From contig JAJYSL010000020.1 of assembly GCA_021793595.1 (NCBI GenBank), positions 1 to 37,939 on the forward strand: a stretch of DNA of 37,939 nt, in the 5' to 3' direction. Both the position numbers and the translations under genes were made by a program. The notes under the pieces are model-generated. The model worked only from the letters and a program-made list of their open reading frames with translations. It did not search any database and was not told where the DNA came from. Below, one piece after another: positions 24,547 to 33,687 of this stretch; the first letter of the stretch is position 1, and each line of letters opens with the position of its first letter. This DNA comes from Acidobacteriota bacterium (GTDB lineage Bacteria; Acidobacteriota; Terriglobia; Terriglobales; Acidobacteriaceae).

Positions 24547-25731
24547 ATGAGCAGCGAGGCATCGGCAGAGTCGGATACGGAGCAGGCCAAGTTCCACATG
24601 TTGACGGATGAGCAGCAACAGCTTCGCAAAGAGATTCGCGAGTTTGCTGCTCGCGAAATTGCGCCCAATGTGAGCCGATGGGACGAGACCAGCGAATTTC
24701 CCGCCGAGCTGGTGAAAGAGCTGGGTCGCATGGGGCTGATGGGCGTCATATTTCCGCAGCAATATGGCGGCTCCGAACTTGGCTATGTGGAGTACGTGAT
24801 TGCGATTGAGGAACTGGCACGAGTGGACGGCTCGGTCGGGATCATCGTGGCCTCGCATAACTCCTTATGCACGAACCATATTTTTCTGGCGGGGACGGAA
24901 GAACAACGGCAGAAATATGTGAGCAAACTCGCGAGCGGGGAGTGGCTGGGGGCATGGGGGTTGACCGAACCAGGTTCCGGTTCGGATGCAGGTGGAGCGC
25001 GCACGACGGCGGTGAAGAAGGGCGATCGCTGGGTGTTGAATGGGAATAAAACCTTCATCACGAATGGCCATTATGCGGACGTGGCAGTCGTCATCGCGGT
25101 CACAGATAAGGCGGAAAAGACGCACGGATTGTCCGCATTCATCGTGGAAAAAGGAACGCCGGGATTTCGTTCCGGCAAGAAAGAGAACAAGCTTGGCCTG
25201 CGAGCCAGCGATACATCCGAGCTGATCTTCGAAGACTGCGAAATTCCTGAGGAAAATCTGCTGGGCAAGCTGGGCGAGGGCTTTGTCGATTCCATGCGCG
25301 TCTTGGACGGAGGGCGAATTTCAATTGCCGCGTTGTCGCTCGGAATCGCGCAGGGAGCGTTCGATGCGGCGTTGCAATATACGCAACAGCGCAAACAATT
25401 CGGCAAGACGATCAGCGAGTTTCAGGGGATTCAATGGAAGATTGCGGACATGGCAACACAGTTGGATGCCGCGAAATTACTGACTTTCCGCGCCGCGCAG
25501 ATGAAAGATGCCGGCATGAAGACCACGCTGGAGTCGGCCATGGCCAAGCTGTATGCCAGTGAGGTAGCGGTGAAAATCTGCGATGAAGGGGTGCAACTGC
25601 ACGGCGGGTATGGCTTCATCAAAGACTATCCAGCGGAAAAGTTTTATCGGGATGTGAAGGTGTGCACCATCGGGGAGGGCACCAGTGAGATTCAACGGCT
25701 GGTGATTGCGCGCGAAGTGCTGAGGCGCTAG
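24547..25731 (+). CDS. Acyl-CoA dehydrogenase (short/medium-chain type)
   Basis: This 394-aa FAD enzyme oxidises acyl-CoA to trans-2-enoyl-CoA, feeding electrons to ETF. The N-terminal helical domain starts at [16 protein letters not shown]. The FAD/substrate motif [14 protein letters not shown] and the [11 protein letters not shown] segment lie in the middle. The C-terminal signature [18 protein letters not shown] contains the catalytic base Glu377, at the position used by butyryl- and medium-chain enzymes. Start ATG at 24547 follows AAGGAG at 24533-24538. It ends 4 bp from the convergent drug exporter gene. Chain-length preference cannot be read from the sequence. Confidence 0.93.
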   Translation: MSSEASAESDTEQAKFHMLTDEQQQLRKEIREFAAREIAPNVSRWDETSEFPAELVKELGRMGLMGVIFPQQYGGSELGYVEYVIAIEELARVDGSVGIIVASHNSLCTNHIFLAGTEEQRQKYVSKLASGEWLGAWGLTEPGSGSDAGGARTTAVKKGDRWVLNGNKTFITNGHYADVAVVIAVTDKAEKTHGLSAFIVEKGTPGFRSGKKENKLGLRASDTSELIFEDCEIPEENLLGKLGEGFVDSMRVLDGGRISIAALSLGIAQGAFDAALQYTQQRKQFGKTISEFQGIQWKIADMATQLDAAKLLTFRAAQMKDAGMKTTLESAMAKLYASEVAVKICDEGVQLHGGYGFIKDYPAEKFYRDVKVCTIGEGTSEIQRLVIAREVLRR

Positions 25732-25735
25732 AAAA

Positions 25736-27361
25736 TCACTCGATTGGCTCGACCGGCTTGGGGCGGAAGCGCGGCTTTTTCATCAGGTAGCCGATGGGAA
25801 TCAGACAAGCTGTAAAAATCACCAGGACATGCACGGTGTCGATGTAGGCGAGCATGCGTGCCTGCTGCAGCATGACCTCGTATATCTGTGCCGTCGCTGC
25901 CTTGGCGGCGTCCGCTGCGGAATAACCGCGGTTCTGCAGGGCAGCCGCCATGCCATTTTTCATGGTCAGATATTTTGTCGAGCTGCCATGGACATGCGCG
26001 ACCAGGAACTGCTGATGGGTCTGGGCACGGCGGACGAGCATGGTGCTGATGAAGGAAATGCCCAGACTGCCGCCGATATTTCGTGCAAGTGCGGTCAATC
26101 CGGAGACCTCATTGTTTTTCTCCTGGGGAACGCCCACGTAGGACATGACGCTGATCGGCACAAACAGGAACGGCATTCCAAGCACCATGACAACGCGCCA
26201 GCTGGCTGCATCCCAAAAGCTGATGCTCAGGTTCAGATCGCTGATGCGCCAGATGCCGAAGGTAAGAAGGCAAAATCCAAAGGTAATCATCAGGCGCGGA
26301 TCGAGTTTCTGTCCGAGATAGCCAACGATGGGCAGCAACACGATCAGAACCAGGCCGCCGGCTGTCAGCGCCAGACCGGCATTGGTGGCGGTGTAGCCCA
26401 TCACCTCCTGCAGGAACTGCGGGATCATGACGGTGGTGGAATACAACGCCGCCCCGATCACCAGCATGACAATCTGACTCATGGCAAAATTTCGCCTGCG
26501 ATAGAGGGACAGATCGATGACGGGATGCTTCGTGGTCCATTCACGATAGAGAAACGCGATCAGGCCAAACACTGCGATGAAGGCGCAGGTGATGATGAAG
26601 CGGGAGCCAAACCAGTCATCCTCCTGACCTTTGTCGAGCAGGATCTGCAAGGCGCCGATGGTGACGGCCAGCAGTCCCAGCCCAATGCCGTCGATGCCGC
26701 CGATTTTTTCGCGCACCCGTTTCAGATAGGGTGGGTCTTCGACAATCTTATTGGTCAGGATGAGCGAGAGAATGCCGACGGGAATGTTAAGGAAAAAGAT
26801 CCAGCGCCAGGTGTAGTTGTCGGTAATCCAGCCGCCGATGGTGGGTCCAATGGCAGGGGCGACGACCACGGCCATACCATAGAGAGCGAATGCCACGCTG
26901 CGCTTTTCTGGTGCGAACGTATCGGCCAGGATGGCGCGCTCACTGGGCTGAAGGCCGCCGCCGGCCGCTCCCTGGATGACGCGGAACACAATCAACATTC
27001 CCAGCGAGTTGGCGAGTCCGCAAAGAAATGAAAATACAGTGAACATGGCGACGCAGGACATGTAAAAACGCTTGCGGCCAATGCGGTTGGCGATCCAGCC
27101 ACTGATGGGCAGCACGATCGCGTTTGAGACCAGGTAGGACGTCAGGACCCAGGTGGCTTCGTTGTAACTGGCGCCGACGGTGCCGGCAATGTGCGGCAGT
27201 GCGACATTGGCGATGCTGGAATCCAGCGCCTCCATGAACGTCGCCAGCGTTACCGTAAAGGCGATTACCCACGGGTTGAACCGTGGCGTCCAGTGTTCGT
27301 AGTGAAACTCGCTGTCGTAGTCCCGATCTTTCGAAGCAGGGACAACGGAAGACTGCGCCAT
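25736..27361 (-). CDS. DHA2-family MFS drug exporter (EmrB-like, 14 TM)
   Basis: This 541-aa inner-membrane proton antiporter of the drug:H+ antiporter-2 family shows the motif TFMEALDSSIANVALPHIAG in helix 1, WVLTSYLVSNAIVLPISGW in helix 2, NRIGRKRF in the helix 2-3 loop, and GMAVVVAPAIGPTIGGWI (antiporter motif C). About 14 hydrophobic segments are visible. The C-terminal ends in a basic tail after the last helix. Start ATG 27361 follows AGGGAG. No HlyD-type membrane-fusion partner or TolC-like channel gene lies beside it, unlike the usual emrAB arrangement, so the substrate and partners are unknown. Confidence 0.9.
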   Translation of the reverse strand: MAQSSVVPASKDRDYDSEFHYEHWTPRFNPWVIAFTVTLATFMEALDSSIANVALPHIAGTVGASYNEATWVLTSYLVSNAIVLPISGWIANRIGRKRFYMSCVAMFTVFSFLCGLANSLGMLIVFRVIQGAAGGGLQPSERAILADTFAPEKRSVAFALYGMAVVVAPAIGPTIGGWITDNYTWRWIFFLNIPVGILSLILTNKIVEDPPYLKRVREKIGGIDGIGLGLLAVTIGALQILLDKGQEDDWFGSRFIITCAFIAVFGLIAFLYREWTTKHPVIDLSLYRRRNFAMSQIVMLVIGAALYSTTVMIPQFLQEVMGYTATNAGLALTAGGLVLIVLLPIVGYLGQKLDPRLMITFGFCLLTFGIWRISDLNLSISFWDAASWRVVMVLGMPFLFVPISVMSYVGVPQEKNNEVSGLTALARNIGGSLGISFISTMLVRRAQTHQQFLVAHVHGSSTKYLTMKNGMAAALQNRGYSAADAAKAATAQIYEVMLQQARMLAYIDTVHVLVIFTACLIPIGYLMKKPRFRPKPVEPIE

Positions 27362-27446
27362 GCCTGCTCCCTAGGTCTTTTTTAGCAGAAGCAATGTAGC
27401 CGAAGAATCCTTGCAGCGAAATCTTGAGCGCGGAATCGAGGAAAAA

Positions 27447-27459
27447 TTCCCTTTGGGAA
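27447..27459. promoter_or_regulatory. Short inverted repeat upstream of the DHA2 exporter
   Basis: TTCCC-TTT-GGGAA is a perfect 5-bp inverted repeat in the 238-bp divergent intergenic region between the exporter gene and meaB. It could be a regulator site, but its size makes chance occurrence quite possible. Confidence 0.2.
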
Positions 27460-27599
27460 AAGGAGCCATCATCGCAAGAAAGTTCCTTACCAGAATAATT
27501 CACAGATTCCTGAAAACTACGATGGGTCGGAAATAGGTTGGGTTGGGTTCGGTTCTGAATACCAGGTAGCGATGGAACGCGATATCATCGCAAACGGGT

Positions 27600-28607
27600 A
27601 TGGCAACTGTAACCACCACTTCGACCGGACGCTGGGAAGCTGCCGAAAACCTTGTCGCCAGTCTGCGGGGCGGGGATGTTCGCGCGTTGGCCCGGGCGAT
27701 CTCACTCGTAGAAAATGATGCGCCGACGGCGGCTGCTGTCTTGTCGGCTTGCTTTCCACATACAGGAAAGGCGTTGCGGGTTGGGCTGACCGGTGCTCCT
27801 GGGTCGGGGAAGAGCACTTTGGTGGACCGGCTGGCTGCATACTACCGCGCAGAGCAGCAGACAGTCGGCATTGTTGCCGTGGATCCGACCAGTCCGTTTA
27901 CCGGTGGCGCGATTCTGGGCGATCGCATTCGAATGCAAAGCCACCACTCCGATCCCGGTCTCTACATTCGCAGCATGGCCACACGCGGTTTTCTGGGAGG
28001 GCTGGCGTCGACGACGGCGGATATTGCTTCGGTCGTGGAGGCGAGCGGCAAAACCCGTTTGCTGATTGAAACGGTCGGCGTGGGTCAGGATGAAGTCGAT
28101 ATCGTGCGCTTGGCGGATGTCACAGTCGTCGTGCTGGTGCCGGGTCTCGGGGATGATGTGCAGAGCATCAAGGCCGGGATTCTTGAAATTGCCGATATTT
28201 TTGTGGTGAACAAAAGCGATCGCGAGGGTGCCGATCGGGTGGAGAGAGAAATACGTACGATGCAATCCCTGGGCGGTCATAGGGAAGACTGGGTACCGCC
28301 GGTGGTGCGGACCGTTGCCACTACAGGAGAAGGAACCGCGACATTGGCAGAGGCGATCGACCGCTGTGCAGATTCTTTGCGGAAGGCCGGGAAGCTGGAC
28401 GAGAAGAGAACCGTCGCCTGGCAGGCGCGGCTGGTAGAAATGATTCGCCAAAAACTGGCACGAGAGCTGGTGCGGCATCGGCTGGGAAGGGCTGAGTTGG
28501 AAGCGCATGCCCGGGCGGTGGCGGCGCGCCAGGAAGATCCATATCTCCTGGTGGACGGGCTGGTACGGGGGCTGCTGGATTTGCACCGCGACGACGGCGG
28601 GGTCTAG
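27600..28607 (+). CDS. meaB: MeaB/ArgK-type GTPase (methylmalonyl-CoA mutase chaperone)
   Basis: This 335-aa G3E-family GTPase protects and reloads B12-dependent methylmalonyl-CoA mutase. Walker A is GAPGSGKST at about 65-73. The following VDPTSPFTGGAILGDRIRM is diagnostic for MeaB, with ETVGVGQDEVD as the switch region and NKSD as the guanine-specificity motif. A C-terminal helical dimerisation arm is present. The methylmalonyl-CoA epimerase gene lies 173 bp downstream, supporting a role in propionyl-CoA metabolism. The mutase itself is not in the window. The ATG at 27600 has no strong ribosome-binding site. Confidence 0.93.
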   Translation: MATVTTTSTGRWEAAENLVASLRGGDVRALARAISLVENDAPTAAAVLSACFPHTGKALRVGLTGAPGSGKSTLVDRLAAYYRAEQQTVGIVAVDPTSPFTGGAILGDRIRMQSHHSDPGLYIRSMATRGFLGGLASTTADIASVVEASGKTRLLIETVGVGQDEVDIVRLADVTVVVLVPGLGDDVQSIKAGILEIADIFVVNKSDREGADRVEREIRTMQSLGGHREDWVPPVVRTVATTGEGTATLAEAIDRCADSLRKAGKLDEKRTVAWQARLVEMIRQKLARELVRHRLGRAELEAHARAVAARQEDPYLLVDGLVRGLLDLHRDDGGV

Positions 28608-28780
28608 AGCATCTCTCTTAGTGGGGTTCGCAGACTGCGCTTCGTCGGGCAGGCGACATAGAGGGGCAGCGTTGATTTGCCGTTATCGCGTCGTGGAATC
28701 AGGCGAAATGCCTTTATCGTTAAGGGAACGGCGCGGTAGGACAAAAAGGTTTGGCGACGGAAAGGTTGAACATCAGCATC

Positions 28781-29194
28781 ATGTTTCATATTGATCATCT
28801 TGGAATTGCAGTGAGCGATTTGCGTCAGGCATGCAGCTTCTATGAGTTGCTGGGAATGCCCGTGGGACCCGCCGAGTTTGTGGAGCACGAGCAGGTCCGT
28901 GCGGTGATGGTCCAAGCCGGCGAGAGTCGTATCGAGTTGTTAGAGCCGACGTCTCAGGAGTCTGTGATCGGGCGATTTATCGAACGTCGCGGTGAGGGTA
29001 TGCATCACGTCGCGTTGCACGTGGATGACATCGAGGAGGTATTCGCGGAGATGAAATGCGCGGGGATGCGGCTGGTGTCGGATGAACTGAAGATCGGCGC
29101 GGGCGGACATCTGTATTTCTTCGTGCATCCTTCCAGCACTGGCGGCGTATTGGTGGAGATCTGTCAGAATGCCGACGCGGACGTCGCAATCTAA
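28781..29194 (+). CDS. mce: Methylmalonyl-CoA epimerase
   Basis: This 137-aa vicinal-oxygen-chelate enzyme interconverts (2S)- and (2R)-methylmalonyl-CoA. The metal ligands are expected at His4 (FHIDHLGIAV; His6 neighbour), the central MHHVALHVDDI and the C-terminal Glu in GVLVEI. The middle VQAGESRIELLEP is typical of the family. ATG at 28781 matches the family start; TTG codons further upstream extend the frame without homology. It is followed by tsaB with a 1-nt overlap (TAATG), so it appears to be cotranslated with the tRNA-modification gene. Confidence 0.91.
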   Translation: MFHIDHLGIAVSDLRQACSFYELLGMPVGPAEFVEHEQVRAVMVQAGESRIELLEPTSQESVIGRFIERRGEGMHHVALHVDDIEEVFAEMKCAGMRLVSDELKIGAGGHLYFFVHPSSTGGVLVEICQNADADVAI

Positions 29195-29955
29195 TGTTGC
29201 TGCTCGTGGTCGACACCGCTGGCCCTACAGGCGGAGTGCTGCTGGCTGAGGCAGATGAGAGCGGCGTCGCTCACTCGGTCGATCAAAAGACAGAAATTCT
29301 GGGCCTGATTGACTTGCATCCGCGCCAGTTTTCTGCGGAATTGATTCCTGCCATTGCCGAATTGTTGCGGGCGAGTGAACGGCGGTTGGCGGATGTGGAC
29401 GCATTCACGGTGGTTTCCGGACCGGGCTCGTTTACCGGGCTGCGAGTGGGTCTAAGCGCCGTGAAGGCGCTGGCGGAAGTGACCGGAAAGCCAATTTTGA
29501 CGCTGTCTCGGCTGGCGATCCTGGCTTCCATGGCGACGAAACTTTCATCCAGTGAACCTATCGATGCGGAGATGCACGTTGTGCTCGATGCCGGTCGGGG
29601 AGAGTTCTATCATGGCGTCTATCGAGACGGGGGAAAGACGCGCGTGTACGAGGGGTTTGAAACGCTCGACGCGGTGACTGAAAGAATCAATCAACAGTCT
29701 GGACAGGTGATTGCTTCAGAGGCGTGCGTGAAGACGGCATTCCATACCGTCGCTGGTTTGAGATTGTGCGAAGTGGCGTCCCCTTCTGTGCGCGACGCGC
29801 TGCCGCTGGCTGTGGAGGAATGGCGAGCGAGGCGGTTTCAAGACCCGGTCACCGTCGACGCGAACTATCTCCGTCGTTCGGACGCCGTGGTTGTAGTCCG
29901 GACGAAAGCGGAGCCCGTAGCGCTGGGCGCGCGCGAAGAGAATCTGCCGTCGTGA
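29194..29955 (+). CDS. tsaB: tRNA threonylcarbamoyladenosine biosynthesis protein TsaB
   Basis: This 253-aa ASKHA-fold protein acts with TsaD and TsaE to transfer the threonylcarbamoyl group to A37 of ANN-decoding tRNAs. Recognisable parts are the start LLVVDTAGPTGGVLL, the conserved VVSGPGSFTGLRVGLSAVKAL at about 73-93, and DAGRGEFYHGVYR. TsaB is an inactive paralogue of TsaD that serves as a platform. The start overlaps the epimerase stop by 1 nt, and its own TGA overlaps the RimI start by 1 nt. The tsaB-rimI pairing is common in bacteria. Confidence 0.93.
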   Translation: MLLLVVDTAGPTGGVLLAEADESGVAHSVDQKTEILGLIDLHPRQFSAELIPAIAELLRASERRLADVDAFTVVSGPGSFTGLRVGLSAVKALAEVTGKPILTLSRLAILASMATKLSSSEPIDAEMHVVLDAGRGEFYHGVYRDGGKTRVYEGFETLDAVTERINQQSGQVIASEACVKTAFHTVAGLRLCEVASPSVRDALPLAVEEWRARRFQDPVTVDANYLRRSDAVVVVRTKAEPVALGAREENLPS

Positions 29956-30572
29956 TGGCCCCAAATATTCCGGCTGCGGCTCCGGACGTCGTCATTCGCC
30001 GGGCAGAGCTGGAGGATGTTGAGGCTGTTCTGGAATCCGTGTCGGAGATGGCGAAAGCCTCGGCTACGGCGGCCCATTGGTCGCGGACCGCTTTGTATCC
30101 GTATGTGGCGACTGAAGCAGCCGGTGGCGCTTTGCACGCAAAGGCCATGTTTCTCGCCTGCGTCACCTCACCCGCGGGCGGAGCGGCCGCGGCTGGAGGC
30201 GAGAAGCCGGTTTCTGCGCGCATTCCGCCAATCGACTGGATCGTCGGATTTGCTGCATTTTCCACGATTATGACGGTGGGCGCGGGGGAGTCCACACTGG
30301 AAAACATGGTGGTGGCTATGCCGTGGCAGCGGCAGGGGATTGGCCGGCGATTGCTGGCGGCCGGGTTGCTCTGGTGTCGCGCCCACGCCTCCGGGACGGT
30401 ATTTCTTGAAGTCCGCAAGTCCAACCGGGCGGCCATCGCGCTTTACGACCAGGCCCAGTTTACTGTCGTGGGGAACCGACCTGGATACTACCGCGAACCG
30501 GTGGAAGATGGTCTTCAGATGCAGAAATTCCTGGGTACGGTGGTCCGACCAGTTGAATTTTTATCCTGTTGA
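29955..30572 (+). CDS. rimI: RimI-like GNAT N-acetyltransferase
   Basis: This 205-aa GCN5-related acetyltransferase probably acetylates the N-terminal residue of ribosomal protein S18, as RimI does, or another protein. The acetyl-CoA loop is in MVVAMPWQRQGIGRRLL (Q/R-x-x-G-x-G/A). It is followed by FLEVRKSNRAAIALYDQ and the C-terminal YYREPVEDGLQM, which match RimI. It is longer than E. coli RimI (148 aa) because of an N-terminal extension and an alanine/glycine-rich insertion near residues 70-90. The ATG at 29955 overlaps the tsaB stop (TGATG); a longer open frame inside tsaB is rejected. Confidence 0.85.
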   Translation: MAPNIPAAAPDVVIRRAELEDVEAVLESVSEMAKASATAAHWSRTALYPYVATEAAGGALHAKAMFLACVTSPAGGAAAAGGEKPVSARIPPIDWIVGFAAFSTIMTVGAGESTLENMVVAMPWQRQGIGRRLLAAGLLWCRAHASGTVFLEVRKSNRAAIALYDQAQFTVVGNRPGYYREPVEDGLQMQKFLGTVVRPVEFLSC

Positions 30573-30644
30573 AATCTCTCCATTGCATCCCGTTGACGCC
30601 CGTGGTAGTTTGGCTGTCAATACGGAATCAGGAGGAACTCCCTT

Positions 30645-30857
30645 ATGGAAATTTCCGTTGAGGCTTCACAGTCCGAAGCCAGCTCTCTGGGTCGTCTGGT
30701 GGAAGAGCACCGGCAATATTCCCAAAAATTAGAGGCCATTTTGGCCCATCCCTATCTGAGTGACACCGAGCAGATAGAAGCAGCGCGACTGAAAAAGCTA
30801 AAACTGAAGTTGAAAGATCAGATGGCGGGATTCGCGCGGACCGCTCCATCGACGTAG
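30645..30857 (+). CDS. DUF465 (YdcH-like) small helical protein
   Basis: This 70-aa protein of the DUF465/YdcH family consists of charged helices. A first helix contains LVEEHRQYSQKLEAI and a second is lysine-rich (ARLKKLKLKLKDQM), typical of the family's antiparallel coiled coil. GGAGG at 30631-30635 gives a strong ribosome-binding site for ATG 30645. The function of the family is unknown. It stands as a short gene between rimI and psd. Confidence 0.85.
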   Translation: MEISVEASQSEASSLGRLVEEHRQYSQKLEAILAHPYLSDTEQIEAARLKKLKLKLKDQMAGFARTAPST

Positions 30858-30880
30858 TAGGAAACGAAAAAATGCGCTCG

Positions 30881-30908
30881 TTAGGATTATCGCGGCGAAC
30901 CGTATAAT
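30881..30908 (+). promoter_or_regulatory. Candidate promoter of psd with near-zero leader
   Basis: A perfect TATAAT (30903-30908) is preceded at 16 bp by TTAGGA (30881-30886), a weak -35. Transcription would begin near 30915, only about 6 nt before the psd ATG at 30921. No ribosome-binding site is visible there, so the transcript could be nearly leaderless. Confidence 0.5.
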
Positions 30909-30920
30909 CTGTTGTACGCA

Positions 30921-31616
30921 ATGGTTCGTGACGGATACTTCTACGGGTTAGGCTTCGGGGCGGTCGGTGTCCTTGTCTGGGTCGCCACGCACTTGTTGTT
31001 GCTGACAGCAATTCCAATTCTGTTGGCCGCGTTCTTTCTATGGTTTTTTCGTGATCCGGAGCGGACCATACCGGAAGCCCCGGGCCTGATCGTTTCTCCC
31101 GCCGACGGCAAAGTGACCCTCGTCGACACGGTGGAGACCGCCGCTGGGCCGCAGCGGCGCGTCAGCATCTTCATGAACGTATTCAATGTGCATGTCAACC
31201 GTGCCCCCATTGCAGGGAACGTGCAGTTGATCGATTATCAAAAAGGCAAATATCTGAACGCGATGAACCCCGAGTCGGCCGTCGCGAATGAACGCAACTA
31301 CGTCGAAGTTGCGGGCGAGTTGTGCACGGTGGCCTTTACGCAGATTGCAGGGTTGCTGGCGCGGCGCATCGTCTTCCAGAAGAAGGTCGGTGACTGGGTG
31401 CATCGCGGGGAGCGAGTGGGGCTGATCAAGTTTGGTTCCCGCGTCGATGTGGTATTTCCTCTCTCCTGCGAGGTTCGGGTAAGGCTGGGACAGAACGTTC
31501 AGGGCGGCTCGTCCATTCTTGCCATCATGCCGTCCAGCGACATCGAAGATGAGTTGTTAGCGGCGGTTTCTGCCGATGCGGCGTCCTTCGGATTGGTCAC
31601 GGGGCCGGTTCGATGA
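30921..31616 (+). CDS. psd: Phosphatidylserine decarboxylase (short, PSD type)
   Basis: This 231-aa pyruvoyl enzyme converts phosphatidylserine to phosphatidylethanolamine at the inner membrane. An N-terminal hydrophobic stretch covers residues about 10-40, followed by [33 protein letters not shown] and ERNYVEV are family signatures. The self-cleavage site is GGSS near residue 194, where the Ser becomes the pyruvoyl group. The length fits the short (about 210-230 aa) class. ATG 30921 begins the conserved MVRDG; a TTG three codons earlier is possible. It overlaps pssA by 4 bp, so the two consecutive steps are encoded together. Confidence 0.94.
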   Translation: MVRDGYFYGLGFGAVGVLVWVATHLLLLTAIPILLAAFFLWFFRDPERTIPEAPGLIVSPADGKVTLVDTVETAAGPQRRVSIFMNVFNVHVNRAPIAGNVQLIDYQKGKYLNAMNPESAVANERNYVEVAGELCTVAFTQIAGLLARRIVFQKKVGDWVHRGERVGLIKFGSRVDVVFPLSCEVRVRLGQNVQGGSSILAIMPSSDIEDELLAAVSADAASFGLVTGPVR

Positions 31617-32479
31617 CGGAAGTTGACAACCCGAAACGAAGACCCGCGCGGCGAGGCATGTACATTCTGCCGTCGTTGTTTACGGCAGGCAGCATCGCAG
31701 CCGGATTTTACGCGATTGTGCAAAGCCTGCAAGGCTCGCCGACAGAGCCACATCACTTCGATCACGCCGCCTTGGTAATTGGGCTGGCGATTCCATTCGA
31801 TGGACTGGATGGCCGCATCGCCCGCATGACGAACACTGCGTCCGACTTTGGCAAGGAGCTGGATTCGCTGGCCGACGTGATTACGTTTGGCGTGGCCCCG
31901 AGCATTCTGGCGTATAGCTGGGGTTTCCGCATGCTGCCGCCCACGATGGATCCGGTGCTGCGTCATAAGCTGCTGCAGATTGGTGCGGTGGTTTGTTTTC
32001 TGTTCCTGATCTGCGGCGCCTGTCGCCTGGCGCGATTCAATACCAGCGCCGATGCGAAGCCGAAAAACCCTGGCCGCCCCGATCGAAAATATTTTGTCGG
32101 CATGCCCATTCCGGCTGCTGCCGGAGTGATTGCGGCATGTGTTCACTGTTTTCTTGGCACTCCGGTTTCAAATGCGGCGGAAGCAGGCGTTTGGATTGGC
32201 CTAATCGGGCTGGTTGGATTTCTGATGGTCAGCACCTGGCGCTTTTGGAGCGGGAAAGAGATTACGCTGACCGGTCGCCATCCTTTTCAGTTGCTGGTGC
32301 TGATCGGCGCGGCGGTTTCAGTGCTGTTGTTGTTTTCCCAGGTTTTACTGCTGGTGATCGCGTTGGGCTATATGTTTTCCGGGTTGGTGGCGCGGGCGGC
32401 CTATACCTGGACATCGCGGCATCGACGGATTCGGAAACCGGACGGACAGTCTCCTGCCCTACCATCGGGACCCAACTAA
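31613..32479 (+). CDS. pssA: CDP-diacylglycerol-serine O-phosphatidyltransferase
   Basis: This 288-aa membrane enzyme makes phosphatidylserine from CDP-diacylglycerol and serine, the substrate of Psd. The CDP-alcohol phosphotransferase motif DG-x2-AR-x8-G-x3-D-x3-D is complete in the segment from DGRIAR to DSLAD, near residues 65-87. It is followed by [13 protein letters not shown], typical of PssA type II. About seven to eight hydrophobic segments are visible. The ATG overlaps the psd stop (ATGA). Together the genes supply phosphatidylethanolamine. Confidence 0.94.
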   Translation: MTEVDNPKRRPARRGMYILPSLFTAGSIAAGFYAIVQSLQGSPTEPHHFDHAALVIGLAIPFDGLDGRIARMTNTASDFGKELDSLADVITFGVAPSILAYSWGFRMLPPTMDPVLRHKLLQIGAVVCFLFLICGACRLARFNTSADAKPKNPGRPDRKYFVGMPIPAAAGVIAACVHCFLGTPVSNAAEAGVWIGLIGLVGFLMVSTWRFWSGKEITLTGRHPFQLLVLIGAAVSVLLLFSQVLLLVIALGYMFSGLVARAAYTWTSRHRRIRKPDGQSPALPSGPN

Positions 32480-32531
32480 GCACCAGCGGGTGTCGCAAGG
32501 TGCCACCGACTGAAAACAAGATCGAGGTTGT

Positions 32532-33668
32532 ATGTCAGATAAGTCGCTAAGAATAGCATTGGTGGGTGCAGGTACTTTGCTCGGCAAGGCCCTGAGCGAC
32601 GAGCTGGCCTTGTCCGCATTTGCCTCTGCGGATCTACGTCTTCTCGACGACGATGAGGATGTCCAGGGCAAGCTGGCGGCTGTGGACGATGAGATTACTC
32701 TGATCCAGCGAATCGAGCCGGATTCCTTCGACGGATGCGATTTTGTATTTTTCGCATGCGATGCTGCGATTACAAAAAAGTATCTGCGGCAGGCGCTGAA
32801 AGCAGGGGCTTGCCTTGTGGATCTCAGCGGGGAACTGGAGAGAGCGCCTGGTGTCCTGGTCCGTGCGCCCTGGATTCCGGAGCGGCCTGCCGGCAATGCA
32901 ACTTCAGGAGCGCAGTGGGCTGCGAAGACTTCGACGCCGGACCTCGATACGCGGGCAGTGGTTTCCGCGCATCCGGTGGCCGTGCTGCTGGCCATGCTGG
33001 CGGCGCGCAGCCAAAAGGTGGGGCCATTGCATGGCTTGTGGGCGACTCTGCTGCAGCCGGCGTCAGAGTATGGACACGCGGCGTTGGAAGAACTGCATCA
33101 GCAAACGGCCAACCTGCTTTCATTCCAGCCATTGCCGACGGAAGTTTTTGGCGGACAGACCGCATTCTCATTAGCCGTTTCATTTGAGGCCGCGGGACAG
33201 GCCGTACTTTCTGCGGCCGCCGACAGAATTCGTCGACACTACGCAAAGATTTCTTCTATCCCAGCATCACAACTGGCACTGCAGGTGATCCAGGTCCCGG
33301 TGTTTCATGGATATGCACTCTCGGTCTCGGTCGAGTTTCCGCATCCGGTTGCGGCGGACGCGCTGGCCAAGGCCCTGGCGGGCTCGCATGTGCGCATCGT
33401 GGCGGATGCCACCGCCTTCCCTGGGAATGTGCAGGCGGTGGAGGAGCAGGAAGCGCAAGTTCTGGTACAACCGGTATTTCCGCCACTGCTGTCCGATCCG
33501 GTTGCAGAAAAAGGATCGAATAATCCCTCAGCCAAAGAAAATGTGCCCAGGGAGACGAACCGGTTTTGGCTGTGGATTGTCGCCGACAACCTGAAGTTCG
33601 CTGCACAAAATGCCATTGCCTGCGCCGTCGAACTGAACCGGCTGCGCCCCCGCGGAAAAGTGCAATAG
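32532..33668 (+). CDS. Aspartate-semialdehyde dehydrogenase homologue without catalytic Cys
   Basis: This 378-aa protein shares the fold of aspartate-semialdehyde dehydrogenase (ASADH/ArgC family). The N-terminal NADP-binding loop is GAGTLLG (12-18), and VFFACDAAITKKY and LVDLSGE follow the family. A dimerisation-domain helix EYGHAALEELHQQT aligns with the ASADH 'GxxGxxEL..QT' segment, and His259 in VPVFHGYALSV aligns with the catalytic histidine. At the nucleophile motif (N-x-NCS in true enzymes) the protein reads SAHPVAVLL at 145-153, with no cysteine. It is therefore unlikely to be a standard ASADH; a structural, regulatory or different catalytic role is possible. It follows pssA by 52 bp, with GAGG before the ATG. 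Confidence 0.82.
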   Translation: MSDKSLRIALVGAGTLLGKALSDELALSAFASADLRLLDDDEDVQGKLAAVDDEITLIQRIEPDSFDGCDFVFFACDAAITKKYLRQALKAGACLVDLSGELERAPGVLVRAPWIPERPAGNATSGAQWAAKTSTPDLDTRAVVSAHPVAVLLAMLAARSQKVGPLHGLWATLLQPASEYGHAALEELHQQTANLLSFQPLPTEVFGGQTAFSLAVSFEAAGQAVLSAAADRIRRHYAKISSIPASQLALQVIQVPVFHGYALSVSVEFPHPVAADALAKALAGSHVRIVADATAFPGNVQAVEEQEAQVLVQPVFPPLLSDPVAEKGSNNPSAKENVPRETNRFWLWIVADNLKFAAQNAIACAVELNRLRPRGKVQ

Positions 33669-33687
33669 AATCCAAGGGGGACGCTGA

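Noticed and set aside
25829..27031. Open frame of 400 codons on the plus strand
   Set aside because: It is antisense to the DHA2 exporter and gives a hydrophilic, low-complexity product, as expected from reverse reading of a membrane protein gene.
27536..27556. Repeated GGTT-type stretch upstream of meaB
   Set aside because: It is a short imperfect run of GGTTG units; too small to call a functional repeat.
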